Assembly (NCBI RefSeq): GCF_000003195.3
Contig: NC_012876.2
Coordinates: 44,697,276 to 44,761,275, forward strand
Origin: Sorghum bicolor
Taxonomy: Eukaryota > Streptophyta > Magnoliopsida > Poales > Poaceae
Direction: 5' to 3'
DNA: 64,000 nt
The position numbers were made by a program, and so were the translations under genes. This document shows, piece after piece, positions 11,752-24,283 of this stretch (positions within the stretch are counted from its first letter, which is position 1; the number at the start of each line of letters is the position of its first letter). Under the pieces are notes generated by a model. It searched no databases. It was given only the letters and a program-made list of their open reading frames with translations, and had not been told where the DNA came from.

Positions 11752-11994
11752 TCAAGTAAACTTTCCAAAATTAAAAGGGAGGCTTAGAATGCTCCGGGGC
11801 TTGCCTTTCACGAACGATGCGGGCTCGTGACTTGGGCACTCAACCTCTTCTTCTGGCTCCTCGGGTCCGACTTGCTGGACCTCCACCTCCTGGCTGCCTT
11901 CCTGGCCTTCGGGGTTCGCTTGGAGCTCGAAGGAAACTGCCACGTCCGGTGCACCGATTGCATGCTCGGTGAATGAGAAGACGTGCATACACAA
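11752..11994 (-). CDS. Conserved small reading frame inside the Tekay LTR (copy 1 of 4)
   Basis: An 80-codon frame lies in sense orientation inside the LTR. It encodes an acidic segment (GQEGSQEVEVQQ, then EEPEEEVECP) followed by a short basic stretch (FVKGKPRSILSLP). I do not recognise a family. The same frame is open in all four LTRs of the two Tekay copies (also 29809-30051, 44018-44284 and 55263-55529). Against copy P, 10 of 14 base differences over about 67 codons are synonymous, which suggests past selection on the protein. The N-terminal residues and the C-terminus differ between copies M and P, so the real ends may be splice junctions rather than this ATG and stop. Confidence 0.45.
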   Translation of the reverse strand: MCMHVFSFTEHAIGAPDVAVSFELQANPEGQEGSQEVEVQQVGPEEPEEEVECPSHEPASFVKGKPRSILSLPFNFGKFT

Positions 11995-13289
11995 GAATGA
12001 ATGCTTGATAACATACTGGATTCACTGGGCACCCATTTACGGAGTAAACTTCTAAGTTAACTTACAAGAAAACCACATGAATAAACAAACTAAACAAGTT
12101 AGCTTATAACAGCAAACACATAAACAGATCAGCTCAGTAAAAAAACCATAACTACTGCTACAAAGGTCCAACACACTTAAGTGAGGACATTCTGGAAAGC
12201 TTATGAAATTGTCTACAAATCATCTTTAAACATCACAGCAAGATTCATACCTTAAACCAGTCAATTAAACAAAATTCCAGGTTCTGTCCCAGAAAAACAG
12301 AGAGCACCTATTTCTGGAACCTAACTTGGAACAGCCATAACTTTTAAACTACTAGGCCAAATCATCCCAAATTTAAACCACAGCTAGCTCAATAAGTTTA
12401 CAACAACTTTGATTTAGATAAGATTCTCAGAAAACCAAATTATCATTAAACAAAAGTTAAATTGCTCCCTTGCTGTCCAGAACAGCCTTTAACCCTATAA
12501 TTAATTATTTGATGACATACCCAAAACACAAACCATGCCAACCACATGGCTTATGAGCACAAGCATATCACAAGGTTACCAGAACATCAGATGATAACCC
12601 TCAAACATATACTTAACAAGGCATTTATTAATTAATTCTAGAAAATAGCATAATTACAAGATATCAGTCAATATACTCAGAAAAATCTACAAAAATTACA
12701 GAAGCACAAGGATAACATCAAAGTATCACGATAAAAATTTCAGAGCAATTGCACATACCAAATTAAAGATATACATTTACCATGTAGCTAGGTGCTTATT
12801 TCATAAATTGGAAAACATGACTTGTATTTTGCCAAACAACAGATTTCAGATTATTTACATATGAGGAATGCCATAAACAGGTTTACTACCAAAGTAGAGC
12901 ACCAGCATAAGTACCAATTATTTTATATAATTTAATCAAGGAAACAAGCCATATTTCAATCATAAATTACATATCCAAGTTGCATTAATCCAAAAATCAT
13001 GAAATATTTATCGTGACATTCTAGTATCACACAGAGGCTACCATAAAATTTTCATGGCAAACTAAACAGTATAACCAGAGATATGAATTTATCCATGAAT
13101 GAAAAGATTAAATCCTTAATAAATATTTTCCCAGAAAACATGGTTCATTTTATATTTTTATTAAAAACTAGCTATCTCAAGGAATACCACAAAATTTATT
13201 TCATAATTTTTGGATCTCAGAAACAGGAGATATGATTTTTGCAAGAAAGCCAAAAATCAGGATTTTGAATAAAAGAAAAGGAGGGAAGG

Positions 13290-14220
13290 AGAGTGACGCT
13301 GACAGTGGGTCCCAGCTGTCAGGTTCTTCTTCTTCACGGCCGAGGCGACTTTCGCCGGCGATTTCTCCGCGACGGCGAGGTCTCCGGCCAAACTAAGGGC
13401 ACCAACGTGATCCCCAGACTCTAGCGACTCGATTGATCCCACTTTTCCCACGGCGGAGCCACCGGAAGGGGCTCACCGTTGACGATGGCGGCTCGGCGGA
13501 GGTGCTCGGCGTTACGCCGGAGCTCTCAGGCCGGTAGAGCACGACCTAAGGCCTTCTACAGCACCAGCGGACTACGGCGAAGCTTCCTAGGTACGCAGCT
13601 TGGCGTGGATCCTCGTGAAACACGCTGGCCACGAGAGCACCCATCTCCGGCGGAAGCACGGCGGCGCTGCGCACCGTGTCCGGCGACGGAGAGCTTGGTA
13701 GAGCGTCCACCAAGTGGCGCAAAAGCTCGCTAAGGACCTAAGCTACCTCTAGGACCTAACCAGAGATGACAAGAGGCTTCACAAGGCTCGGCATTGAGTT
13801 CGCCGGAGAGGAAGGTCACGGCGACCCGATTTGGGGGAAGAATGAAATGTCGGCTCACCGGTGGGTTTCTCGGCGAGTTAGAGGGTGGAGAATGGAGAGC
13901 GGGTCACGGAGGAGCTTTGGGTGAAGTTTCGTGAGCAATGGCGCAGCAAGGAACGCGCGCGAGCTCGCCGGAGTTCGCTCACGACGGAGAGCTCACGGCG
14001 GCCGCGTTTCTGGCGAGAGGGGTGAGGCAGAGAGAAGTGGACGCGTCCACTCTGCGCGGGGCGACGCCGTGTACTTCATGCACGCGATGGGAGCTGACAA
14101 GCGGGGCCGGAAACGGCGTACGGGTGACAAATGTCGCCGTTGCTCTGCCGCCGGTCGGCCACGTCGGCGAGCTCCAAATCGATTCAGACAAAGCAATGGC
14201 CGACTGACAGAGCTACTTTG
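13290..14220. other. GC-rich block inside the Tekay LTR
   Basis: A CpG-rich stretch of about 0.9 kb stands out from the AT-rich rest of the LTR. It recurs in the other three LTRs at about 31350-32290, 41800-42710 and 53040-53950. Overlapping frames are open on both strands, as expected from its base composition. It looks like plant promoter or 5' leader DNA and may hold the LTR promoter or a captured host fragment. I saw no clear TATA box. Confidence 0.5.
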
Positions 14221-14883
14221 ACGACGATTAACTCCTAGACCAGCGCGAACTATGAGATGATGTAGTTGACAAAGTTGGAGCACTAGCCGAGATCTACAAC
14301 TTTGTCAACTGGAGCAAAAGCTAAATTGGACTGGATTGAGAGATATAGAGTTTTCAATACCGATCGAGCAAACTGGTTTCGATCCAGGACTTAGAAAATT
14401 TTCTAAGTGTTGGAAACAGCCCCAAATCTGCCTTGTGGGTCACTTTTGAGCTATTTGTGATCATTTTCATGAGATGGCCATAAAACAACTTTTGTTCCTT
14501 ATAAAATTTGCTACAACTTTGCTGTAGGAAGTTTTGACATGCAAACATTTTATGAAACACATTTTAAAAGCCTAAGGAAAAGAGGTTTTTAGGGCCTACA
14601 TATACAAGTATGACTTAAAGGCATATTTTGGAGAAGTGATCAACATGAACATTGTTTCCAAGGTTAAGTTAAGCCTAGATAAACAAATTACCAAAGCATA
14701 GAGCACAAACACAAGCATGGTTCACTCAAACATAAGCATAGGAAGCCTATTTAAGCAATTTAAAACACAATTTTGCAAAGAATGACATGGCTCAAGATAG
14801 ATGATGATCATGATATGCTTTGAGTGGATGATGATGCTCATGCTATGCACATGATCAATGCAACCATAACACTGGGTGTTACA

Positions 14884-14896
14884 GCCCTCCCCCCTT
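14884..14896 (-). other. Polypurine tract of Tekay copy M
   Basis: The minus strand reads AAGGGGGGAGGGC directly against the 3' LTR, the same as copy P at 52355-52367. Confidence 0.85.
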
Positions 14897-14925
14897 ACAA
14901 AAATCTCGTCCCGAGATTTGAAAGC

Positions 14926-17900
14926 TTACTGATTTTCGAAGAATGTTTTGTAAACTTCTTTTAAATAATCCTCCGTCTCCCAAGTGGCATCTTCTTCCCT
15001 GTGGTTACTCCACAACACCTTGTAGAGCTTAACCACACGATTACGCGTCTCCCGTTCCTTGCGATCAAGAATCGCTACGGGTTTCTCCTCATACACCAGA
15101 TCTGACTTCAACTTGATATCTCGAACTTCCACTCGTTCCTCCGGTACACGAAGGCACTTCTTTAATTTTGATACGTGGAAGACAGGGAAAATTGCTCGAA
15201 GCGCAACAGGGAGTTGAACTTTGTACGCCACATTCCCTTTCTTTTCGAGAATCCGATAAGGTCCCACATAACGAGGTGCAAGCTTTCGCTTGACTCCGAA
15301 CCTTTGTACACCCTTCATCAGAGACACCTTGATATACACATGGTCACCAACTGAAAACTCAATCGGCTTCCTTCTTTTGTCGGCATAACTTTTCTGACGA
15401 GCTTGAGCAGCTTCCAGATGTTGTTGGATGGTACGGACTTTCTGCTCTGCTTCATTCACAAAATCGATGCCATAATACCTTTGTTCTCTGGCTTCTACCC
15501 AATTCAACGGGGTTCGACACTTTCGACCGTACAGGGCTTCAAATGGAGCCATCTTGATACTCTCCTGATAACTATTGTTGTAGGAGAACTCAGCTAATGG
15601 CAACCACTTAACCTAAGAACCTTTTGAAGAGAGAGCACATGCCCTCAACATGTCTTCTAGGATTTGGTTAACCCGTTCAGTTTGACCTGCTGTTTGGGGA
15701 TGATAAGCAGAGCTACGGACTAAATGAGTACCAATTTGCTCATGCAGACATTCCCAAAAACGAGCAGTGAACTGTGGTCCACGATCTGATATAATTGTTC
15801 GAGGCACACCATAATGACGAACAATGTGCTCGAAATACAATTCTGCATATTGATGCGGACGATAGTCAGTTCGAACTGGAATAAATCGAGCAACCTTGGT
15901 CAAACGATCTACAATTACCCAGATGGAGTCGTAACCCTTAACAGAAGTTGGGAGTCCACTGATGAAATCCATGCTGACTTCTTCCCATTTCCAACCAGGA
16001 ATTGACAAGGGTTGAAGCAAACCAGCTTTCATGTGAACAGCCTTCACACGACAACAATTGTCACAACGAGCGACAAAAGCAGCGATCTCCTTTTTCATCT
16101 TTGTCCACCAAAACAAAGGTTTCAGATCCTGATACATCTTGCTACTACCAGGATGGATAGACAATTTGGATGAATGAGCTTCAGATAAGATCTGATTTCG
16201 CAGCTCGTGGTTTTTAGGAACCACAAGTCGATACTTGAACCAAAGAATTCCATTCTCATCGACTCGGAAATGCTTGGTTTCTTCTTCTTTCATTTTCCTT
16301 TTTATATGGTGGATGCCTACATCTGTCTGCTGCAATTCGATGACTCGATTGCGAAGAGTACTCTCCAAAGAAATCTGGTTGAGCACAAGTGGATGCATAA
16401 GATGTGACAACAATGGATCTTCCACTTGGATTGAGTGATAGTGCGCTTTCCGACTCAAGGCGTCCGCCACCACGTTTGCCTTGCCCGGATGATAATGCAC
16501 TTGTAGATTATAATTTTTAATCAACTCAAGCCACCTTCGCTGCCGCATGTTCAGTTCAGGTTGAGTGAAGATATACTTGAGGCTCTTATGATCGGTGTAG
16601 ATATTACACAGATTACCCAGCAAATAGTGCCTCCAGATTTTCAAAGCATGAACAACTGCCGCCAATTCTAAGTCATGAGTAGGGTAATTGACCTCATGCT
16701 TTTGAAGTTGGCGCGAGGCATACGCGATAATGCGACCTTCCTGCATCAACACGCAGCCTAAACCAATGCCTGACGTGTCACAAAAGACATCGAAGGGCTT
16801 CTCGATATCAGGCTGGGCTAGAACAGGAGCTGATGTCAGCAATGTCCTCAACTTGTGGAATGCCTCTTCACACTCAGGCGTCCACACAAACTTCTCATCC
16901 TTCTGAAGCAGCCGGGTCATAGGCTTGTATATTTTTGAGAATTCAGGAATGAATCGACGATAATATCCAGCCAGACCAAGAAAACTCCGAATCTCGTGTA
17001 CCGAAGTTGGAACTTTCCAATCCAGCACTTCTTGCACCTTAGCCGGATCCACCGATATGCCTTCTTCCGAAAAGACATGGCCCAAGAAAGATACTTTCTT
17101 CAGCCAAAACTCGCATTTGCTAAACTTGGCATAAAGCTGATGTTCGCGCAAATGCGACAACACTACACGCAGATGCTCTGCATGCTCCTCTTCATTGCAG
17201 GAATATACCAAAATATCATCAATGAAGACCACCACAAACTTGTCCAATTCGGGCATGAACACCGAATTCATGAGATACATGAAGTGAGCAGGTGCATTTG
17301 TAAGACCGAAGGACATGACGAGATACTCATACAACCCAGACCTCGTCGAGAAAGCTGTCTTGGGCACATCTTCAGGACGGATCTTTATCTGATGGTACCC
17401 AGATCGCAAATCAATCTTGGAGAATACCTTAGCTTTAGACAACTGATCAAATAAGATATTAATGCGAGGAAGAGGATATTTATTCTTGATGGTCACCGCA
17501 TTTAGGGGACGATAGTCCACACACATGCGTAAAGATTGGTCCTTCTTCTTCACAAAGATAGCCGGACATCCCAAGGAGACGAACTAGGACGGATAAGACC
17601 CTTCTTCAACAACTCATTCAGTTGGGTCTTAAGCTCAGCTAATTTGTTAGGTGGCATTCTATAAGGTCTTCTAGAGATAGGAGCGGTACCTGGAATCAAC
17701 TCAATTTTGAACTCCACATCCCGATCTGGAGGAAGCCCGGGTAAATCATCAGGAAATACGTCCAGAAACTCACACACCACCGGAATGTCCTGAATAGCCT
17801 TAGATGTAACTGCATTTACAGTGCTACGGATTTGAATATCACGAGGGAGTTGCACTAGAAATGCCTCTTTGGTATATGGGTCTTTCAACATCACTACACG

Positions 17901-18230
17901 AGTGGTGGTGTCGATAAGAACTCCATTGCCACTCATCCACTTCATCCCCAGAATTACATCTATACCCATAGCGGGTAGGACAACCAAAACAGCAAGAAAC
18001 TGACAGCCCCCTATGTCCAGAGTTGCCCACAAAACCACTTGATTGGTGGAAATATCATTTCCCGCAGCACTAATACAATAACTGCCCTTATCAAGTGTAA
18101 TTGCCTTCAGATTATGCTTAGACACAAATTCAGAACTCACAAAAGAATGCGATGCTCCGGAATCAAAAAGCACAAGCGCGTCATGTTGATTGACCAGAAA
18201 CTTACCAGCCGTAACTACCTCACCAACAGG
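14926..18230 (-). pseudogene. Tekay copy M pol: protease, RT, RNase H, integrase, chromodomain
   Basis: This reads leftward from the CRM-like insertion at 18231. Protease shows the DSGASH active-site motif near 18150. RT has the FIDDIL catalytic motif near 17216-17228. RNase H shows TDHKSL near 16590. Integrase follows with a zinc-binding CDNCC segment (about 16060) and the D-D-E core, including SDRGPQF and QTERVNQ (15790-15660). A chromodomain fills the last 60 codons (14926-15100); in this lineage it is thought to guide integration to marked chromatin. The gene is broken by a one-base loss near 17571 and a TAG at 15613, where copy P has Trp. The 6.8-kb insertion separates it from gag. Confidence 0.88.
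18226..18230. repeat. Target-site duplication ACAGG of the CRM-like element
   Basis: ACAGG lies at 18226-18230 and 25027-25031, directly flanking the TGATGAGG...CCTCACCA ends. Joining the flanks restores the gag-to-protease reading frame of Tekay copy M. Confidence 0.94.
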
Positions 18231-18492
18231 TGATGAGGACATCCCAACCAAGCATGCTCCCTCTAATTCCATGCCAACCTCTACACCGACTACGCCGGCA
18301 CCAGCCCAAGCCATTGATAGAGCAATTACACGTAGCCGAGCCAAGAAGCTACAAGAAGAGGTGAACGCGCTACTTTGTGAGAGTTCTATTAATGTTAATG
18401 AGAATATTATACTACCTAAGTGTTCTACTTTGGTTGTGCATAGGTATACACATGAGGAGGGAGGTGACCTGGATCGCAAGGATTGGAACAAC

Positions 18493-18568
18493 ACGGTGCA
18501 GAATGGACCAGTTGAAAGAAGGGCAGATCGGACCAGTACGGTGCAGAACGGACCAGTTGAAAGAAAGG
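18493..18568 (+). repeat. 45-bp tandem duplication in the CRM-like LTR
   Basis: The segment beginning ACGGTGCAGAA occurs at 18493 and 18538, and again in the 3' LTR near 24113 and 24158. The period keeps frame within the pol C-terminal extension. Confidence 0.7.
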
Positions 18569-19020
18569 ATCATAACTTTCACTTTCGAGATGCTATGAAG
18601 GCCCATGAGCACTTGTTGGAAAGCTCTTCGAGTCTACTTTCCAATGAATCTAGTGGAGACCAGTTTGGATACACCATACTGCCTGCAGACCAGAATTAGT
18701 ACAGACTGCTCAGAAGGTCAACAGTCTGTCATGACAGAATGTTGGTACAACTTGCCAAGTAAAACTGTACCAATCTACAGAGTTTCGTGGTGCATGGCAT
18801 ACATTGCTGGAAAGCTCTTGGAGTCTAGTTTCACACCCAAGAAACGGTTCATCATTTGGACTTCCCAATAAAAAGTTATCGTCAGTTTATTGGAAACTGC
18901 TCTGGAGGCCAACAGTCACGCGAAGCCACTTCGGGAATCCATTTCGAGGGGACCTTTCACATTGCCTTCCCTCAGAAACTCTATTTCATTTTCATACCTA
19001 TCTAGCAGGGCTGCTGCTAG

Positions 19021-19028
19021 TATAAATA
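19021..19028 (+). promoter_or_regulatory. TATA box in the CRM-like 5' LTR
   Basis: TATAAATA followed by a C-rich stretch, 386 bp before the LTR end. Identical copy at 24641-24648. It is the likely core promoter. Confidence 0.75.
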
Positions 19029-19408
19029 CCCCCTAAGACTCATTGTAATCCAAGACTTATGATATTGAGAATACAAACCACTTTGTTCAGCTGTGTGCTA
19101 ACAAATTCAGAGAGAGATCTCTACCCCTTTGCTATTGTGTTTTTCTTCGCGGAGATTACAGAAGCGGCCGAGTCATCGGCACCCAATCCGTGCTCCTGAT
19201 CCTCGAGTTCCGGTTGCGTAGGTTGGTTCTTTGAGAGTGTGGTTGGGTGAATCCTTGGTTCAGGCTGCCGTATAGAGACGGTGGTTGGTTCCTTGTGCGT
19301 GTCGTCAGGTTGCACTAGTTATCCTCGCTGCTTGCAGCAAGTTATCGGCTGATCTTCAGCTAGTTATCCATCCTACGTAGTGAAGATCGGGACAACGACC
19401 TCACCATC

Positions 19409-19420
19409 TGGTATCAAAGC
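19409..19420 (+). other. Primer binding site, tRNA-iMet type
   Basis: TGGTATCAAAGC lies two bases after the LTR and matches the usual initiator-Met site TGGTATCAGAGC except at one base. Confidence 0.85.
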
Positions 19421-20343
19421 TCAAGTTTCCACGGTAGGATTTTTTACCCTTAGCTACATATATATATCTTGTTTGTCCTATCCACCAAAAGGCCATAAAA
19501 AATTGCATTAGCCCTTTGTTTCAATCTGTTTTTCTTGTGAGTTTGATTAAGTTTCAGTCCATTAGAGTTTTGTTTAGTTGCTGATCATCATATCCTTTGT
19601 GTGTCCTTTGTGCCTCTTTTATATCTATAAATCCCTAAAGAAAATCTGAAACCGGTATCATCCTTCGCGTAAACTTTGATCCTATCAAGTTAGAACGCTG
19701 ACGGTTGTGTCTTGTTTCAAAAAAAAGTGTGTGCAAGTGTTATATCTGCTCTTGTTCTTAGTTATAAAAAAAAGTATCAAAAAAAAAAGGAAAGTGAAAA
19801 AAAAGGAGAGTTGTGGAAGAAAAGTTGTGAAGAAAGAGTAGAAAGTTCACTCTGTTTATGTGCTCTAGTTCTGAATTTTATATCAAGTCACACAATCAGT
19901 CATTATCCATCTTTGGTGCAAAATTTTGCTTGGGTTTGATTGCAACACTTGCATCCTAGGCATACTCCTTGTTTGCATCAAATCAGAATTATCTTTGCGC
20001 GTGTGTTTGATCTATTTACATCACTCATATCTTGTGGTCAGCACTAGGCATTGAACTTCTAGTTTGGATTGTGGTTTAACTTTATAATATCAAGTATTCA
20101 TATTGCATTCCTTGAGAAATATATCCCCACCAAGCTCTACAAATAACCCACCGTCATAGGAAAATACTGATCTTGGATTCTCCCAACCATCATTCTCGGT
20201 TACCACCTCGCATTGGCCGTTGTAATCTGCGGGGAACTCACATGAGCTTCGGTTGGTAAGAGAGGTGAGATTGTGAGATTCCACATATAATTCCCTATTC
20301 TACATATATTGTTGCTTTGCCTTCACTAATTTTTTACAGCAAG
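19421..20343 (+). other. Leader of the CRM-like element, no gene seen
   Basis: 923 bp of AT-rich sequence between primer site and gag, with an A-rich run near 19770-19810. No supported reading frame. Confidence 0.7.
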
Positions 20344-21545
20344 ATGACTGAGCATCCGGAGATTGATGATTGTGTCACCATGGCACAATTCGATGAGATG
20401 AAACAAAGCATGGAGACGCTAACAAACAATGTTCAAGCACTCATGAACCGGTTGCAAATTCATCCTCATGATAATGCAAATGGCAGTCACCATGAAGATG
20501 AAGTTGAAGAAAGCGAAGGAGAAGCTGCTCGTCGTGCAAGGGAACGGCGTAGAGAGCGAGCTGCTGCCAATGCAAGAAGACCTCCTTTTCCACGACGTGA
20601 TCATGGTGGTAGAGGTGCTGGTCATGGACATGGGAGAGATATTGGATTGGAAGAAAGTGAAACTGAAGAAGAGGATGAACAGCCCCATTATGATGATCGT
20701 CGTCACCGAAGAAATCGTAGGCGTAATCAGCACAATGAAGAGAGGTTTGGAAAGTTAAAATTCACCATGCCCCAGTTTGAAGGAGGATCTGATCCTGAAG
20801 CATATCTTACATGGGAGTTGAAGGTGGATAAAATTTTTCGTATGCATAATTATTCTGAGAGAAAGAAGGTTGCCATGGCTGCTCTTGAGTTCGATGGGTA
20901 TGCTCTAATCTGGTGGGAGCAAATGTTGAATGAAAGAGAAGAAGCTGGTCAAGGTGATGTTCGTTCATGGGCTGAAATGAAGAGAGAATTGAGAGCAAGA
21001 TTTGTCCCCAAACATTATCGTCGTGATTTATTTTACAAGCTACAGAATCTGAAGCAAGGAAGCTTCAGTGTTGATGAGTATTATAAAGAGATGGAGAAGG
21101 CGATGATTAGAGCCAATGTAATTGAAGATGAAGAGCAAACAATTGCAAGATTTATGTTAGGGCTGCATCGGAATATTCAGCGCATTGTTGAATTTCAGCA
21201 ATATCGTAATCTTGTTGAATTGGTGCATCAAGCTAGCAAAGCTGAGCGGCAATTGCAGCAGGATATGAAGTCCACTTGAGGAGTATCTTTCAGCACAAAG
21301 AGTGCAGCAAGTGGAAGTAAATTTGCACCCAAAGGAAGTGGAAGTAAAGGTTCATTTTCCAGCTCAAACGGTGGTGCACGATCTAGCAACCTTGGTTCTT
21401 CTAGTAGCAAAGAGTTGGCTGCTCAAAATGAGAAATTCAAATCAGCAAACTCAGTGGGTTCTTCCAGCAAGATAGTGGAATTCAGTGCTTCAAGTGTGGT
21501 GGTCGTGGTAATGTTGCAAGAGAGTGTCCAAACGCTAGAACCATC
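20344..21545 (+). pseudogene. CRM-like gag, broken
   Basis: ATG at 20344 opens a 311-codon frame ending at TGA 21277. An acidic and Arg-rich N-terminal part is followed by the retrotransposon gag core (AYLTWELKVDKIFRMHNYSE, WAEMKRELRARFVPKHYRRD). The same frame stays open with Ser/Gly-rich sequence after the stop until about 21470. A one-base shift there leads into the zinc knuckle at 21486-21527. The knuckle reads CFKCGGRGNVARECP: the expected His is Asn (AAT, 21510-21512), so zinc binding would be impaired. The TGA fits a CGA-to-TGA change. Confidence 0.85.
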
Positions 21546-21548
21546 ATT

Positions 21549-24283
21549 GTGAATGATCAAGGGGAGTATGAATCTGCTAGTGAGAAAGAACAAGAAGATA
21601 GTGGAAGTGAGAGTAATCTTGAGAAGGACATCTGTGAATTTGAATCTGGTGCTGCTCTTGTTGTAACTCAGATTTTGAGTGTACAAATGAGCGATGCTGA
21701 AAATGGACAGCGGCACAATCTTTTTCAGACTAGAGCTAAAGTGCAAGATAAGGTTGTCAAAGTGATCATTGATGGTGGCAGTTGCCACAATCTTGCAAGC
21801 AAAGAAATGGTTGAAAAGCTTGGGTTGAAGCTGCGAAACATCCCCATCCATATCATGTGCAATGGCTTAATAATTCAGGTTCTATTAAGATTGAACAAAG
21901 AGTGAAAGTTCCATTCAAGATTGGTGAATATATTGACACTGTAGAGTGTGATGTGGCGCCTATGACAGTGTGTCACATGCTGTTGGGAAGACCATGGCAA
22001 TATGATCGATCGTCTCTACATTGTGGTAGAACCAATCAATACACCATCAAGTGGAAGAACAAGGAGTTGATTCTTAAACCCATGACACCGCAGCAAATCC
22101 TAGCTGAGCACTTGCAAAAGAGCTCCGAAGTGAGGAATGAGAGTGCAAAAGAAGGAGAGAAAAATAATTTGAGTGCCCTCCACAAATCAGTGAGTGAGAG
22201 CCACAAGCCAAACATGAGAGATGACAGAAAAAGAGAGGGAGAGAACTTCGTGATGATAGCCACCAAATCTGAACTGAAAGATGTGAGGAAAAACCCAGAT
22301 CAAGTACTATTTGTACTTGTGTACAAGGACACATTGCTTTCAGCTAATGACTTAACATCTGTCCCTAGTGTTGTTGCACGTGTTTTGCAGGACTATGACG
22401 ATGTTTTTCCAAAGGAAACACCTGCTGGACTTCCTCCTTTACGCGGTATCGAACATCAAATTGATCTCATCCCTGGAGCTGCACTTCCAAACCGTCCGGC
22501 GTACCGCACCAATCCGGAAGAAACCAAGGAGATTCAAAGGCAAGTACAAGAACTTTTAGATAAAGGATATGTGCGAGAAAGTTTAAGTCCTTGTGCTGTT
22601 CCTGTGATTTTGGTGCCAAAGAAAGATGGTTCTTGGAGGATGTGTGTAGATTGTAGAGCCATAAACAACATCACCGTTCGTTATCGTCATCCTATTCCTA
22701 GGCTAGATGATATGCTTGATGAATTGAGTGGTTCTATGATGTTTTCTAAAATTGATTTGAGAAGTGGTTACCATCAAATTAGAATGAAGATTGGAGATGA
22801 ATGAAAAACTGCTTTTAAAACAAAGTTTGGGCTGTATGAATGGTTACTTATGCCTTTTGGTTTGACCAATGCCCCTAGCACGTTCATGAGATTGATGAAC
22901 CATGTCTTGCGAGCATTCATTGGAAAGTTTGTTGTTGTTTACTTTGATGATATTCTAATTTACAGCAAGACATTGGAGGAACATGTTGATCATATTAAGC
23001 AAGTTTTGGATGTGCTAAGAAAAGAAAAATTATTTGCTAACCTTGAGAAGTGCACATTTTGTACAGATCTGGTTGTGTTTCTTGGTTTTGTTGTTTCAGG
23101 TTCAGGAATTCAGGTTGATGAATCAAAGGTGAAAGCAATCAAGGATTGGCCAACTCCTGAAAATGTGAGTCAGGTGAGAAGTTTTCATGGACTTGCTAGT
23201 TTTTACAGGAGATTTGTGAGAGATTTCAGCACCATAGCTGCTCCGTTGAATGAGTTAACAAAGAAAGGTGTTGCCTTCCAATGGGGTGAACCACAAGAGA
23301 GAGCATTCCAAGAATTGAAGAAGAACTTGAAGGAGTGGGAAGAGTGCTTGCCACATGTAGAATTCGCTTACAACAGGGCAGTACATTCTACAACTAATAT
23401 GTGTCCTTTTGAAGTTGTGTATGGATTCAAACCCCTTGCTCCGATCGATTTGTTGCCTCTAACATTACAGGAAAGGATTAACATGGAAGCATCCAAGCGT
23501 GCATCATATGTCAAGAAGATTCATGAGAAGACCAAAGAAGCAATCGAAAGAAGGTCCAAGTACTATGCTGATTGGGCAAACAAGCATCGCAAGAAGGTGA
23601 TATTTGAGCCCGGAGATTTAGTGTGGGTACATCTTCGCAAAGACCGCTTTCCTGAGAAGCGTAAATCCAAGTTGATGCCACGGGGAGATGGTCCATTTAG
23701 AGTGCTGTTCAGGATCAATGATAATGCCTACAAGATTGAGCTTCCTGAAGATTATGGTGTTAGCACAACCTTCAATGTTGCTGACTTGACACCATTCTTC
23801 GGATTAGAAGAATCAAAGTTGAGGTCGACTCCTTTTCAAGAGGGGGAGGATGATGAGGACATCCCAACCAAGCATGCTCCCTCTAATTCCATGCCAACCT
23901 CTACACCGACTACGCCGGCACTAGCCCAAGCCATTGATAGAGCAATTACACGTAGCCGAGCCAAGAAGCTACAACAAGAGGTGAACGCGCTACTTTGTGA
24001 GAGTTCTATTAATGTTAATGAGAATATTATACTACCTAACTGTTCTACTTTGGTTGTGCTTAGGTATACACATGAGGAGGGAGGTGACCTGGATCGCAAG
24101 GATTGGAACAACACGGTGCAGAACGGACGAGTTGAAAGAAGAGCAGATCGGACCAGTACGGTGCAGAACAGACCAGTTGAAAGAAAAGATCATAACTTTC
24201 ACTTTCGAGATGCTATGAAGGCCCATGAGCACTTGTTGGAAAGCTCTTCGAGTCTACTTTCCAATGAATCTAGTGGAGACTAG
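21549..24283 (+). pseudogene. CRM-like protease-RT fused to integrase tail, reading into the 3' LTR
   Basis: Protease shows IIDGGSCHNL (about 21768). A one-base loss near 21836 shifts the frame. RT follows from about 22400, with the YFDDIL catalytic motif near 22942. A TGA at 22802 replaces an expected Trp. After AFQELKK (about 23325) the sequence jumps to the integrase region [14 protein letters not shown], so RNase H and the D-D-E catalytic residues are lost. The frame continues past the polypurine tract into the 3' LTR for about 430 bp (23851-24283). Pol overlap with the 3' LTR is a feature I associate with the CRM group. It is non-autonomous and inactive as it stands. Confidence 0.83.
23837..23850 (+). 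other. Polypurine tract of the CRM-like element
   Basis: CAAGAGGGGGAGGA directly before the 3' LTR. It is also translated as part of the pol frame. Confidence 0.85.

Larger units (their letters stand above)
11707..14883 (-). repeat. 3' LTR of Tekay copy M, inner part
   Basis: This resumes the LTR begun at 1518 and ends TGTTACA against the polypurine tract at 14884. It matches 29767-32939 with about 82 differences. It contains a small conserved reading frame (11752-11994), an AT-rich middle (12050-13250) with no gene, and a GC-rich block (about 13290-14220). Confidence 0.93.
18231..19406 (+). repeat. 5' LTR of the CRM-like element
   Basis: 1,176 bp, TGATGAGG...CCTCACCA. TATA box at 19021-19028. 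An open frame of about 140 codons at its start duplicates the pol C-terminus found in the 3' LTR and is not a separate gene. Confidence 0.95.

Noticed and set aside
18231..18699. Plus-strand frame at the start of the CRM-like 5' LTR
   Set aside because: It is the LTR copy of the pol C-terminal extension and has no start or promoter of its own.
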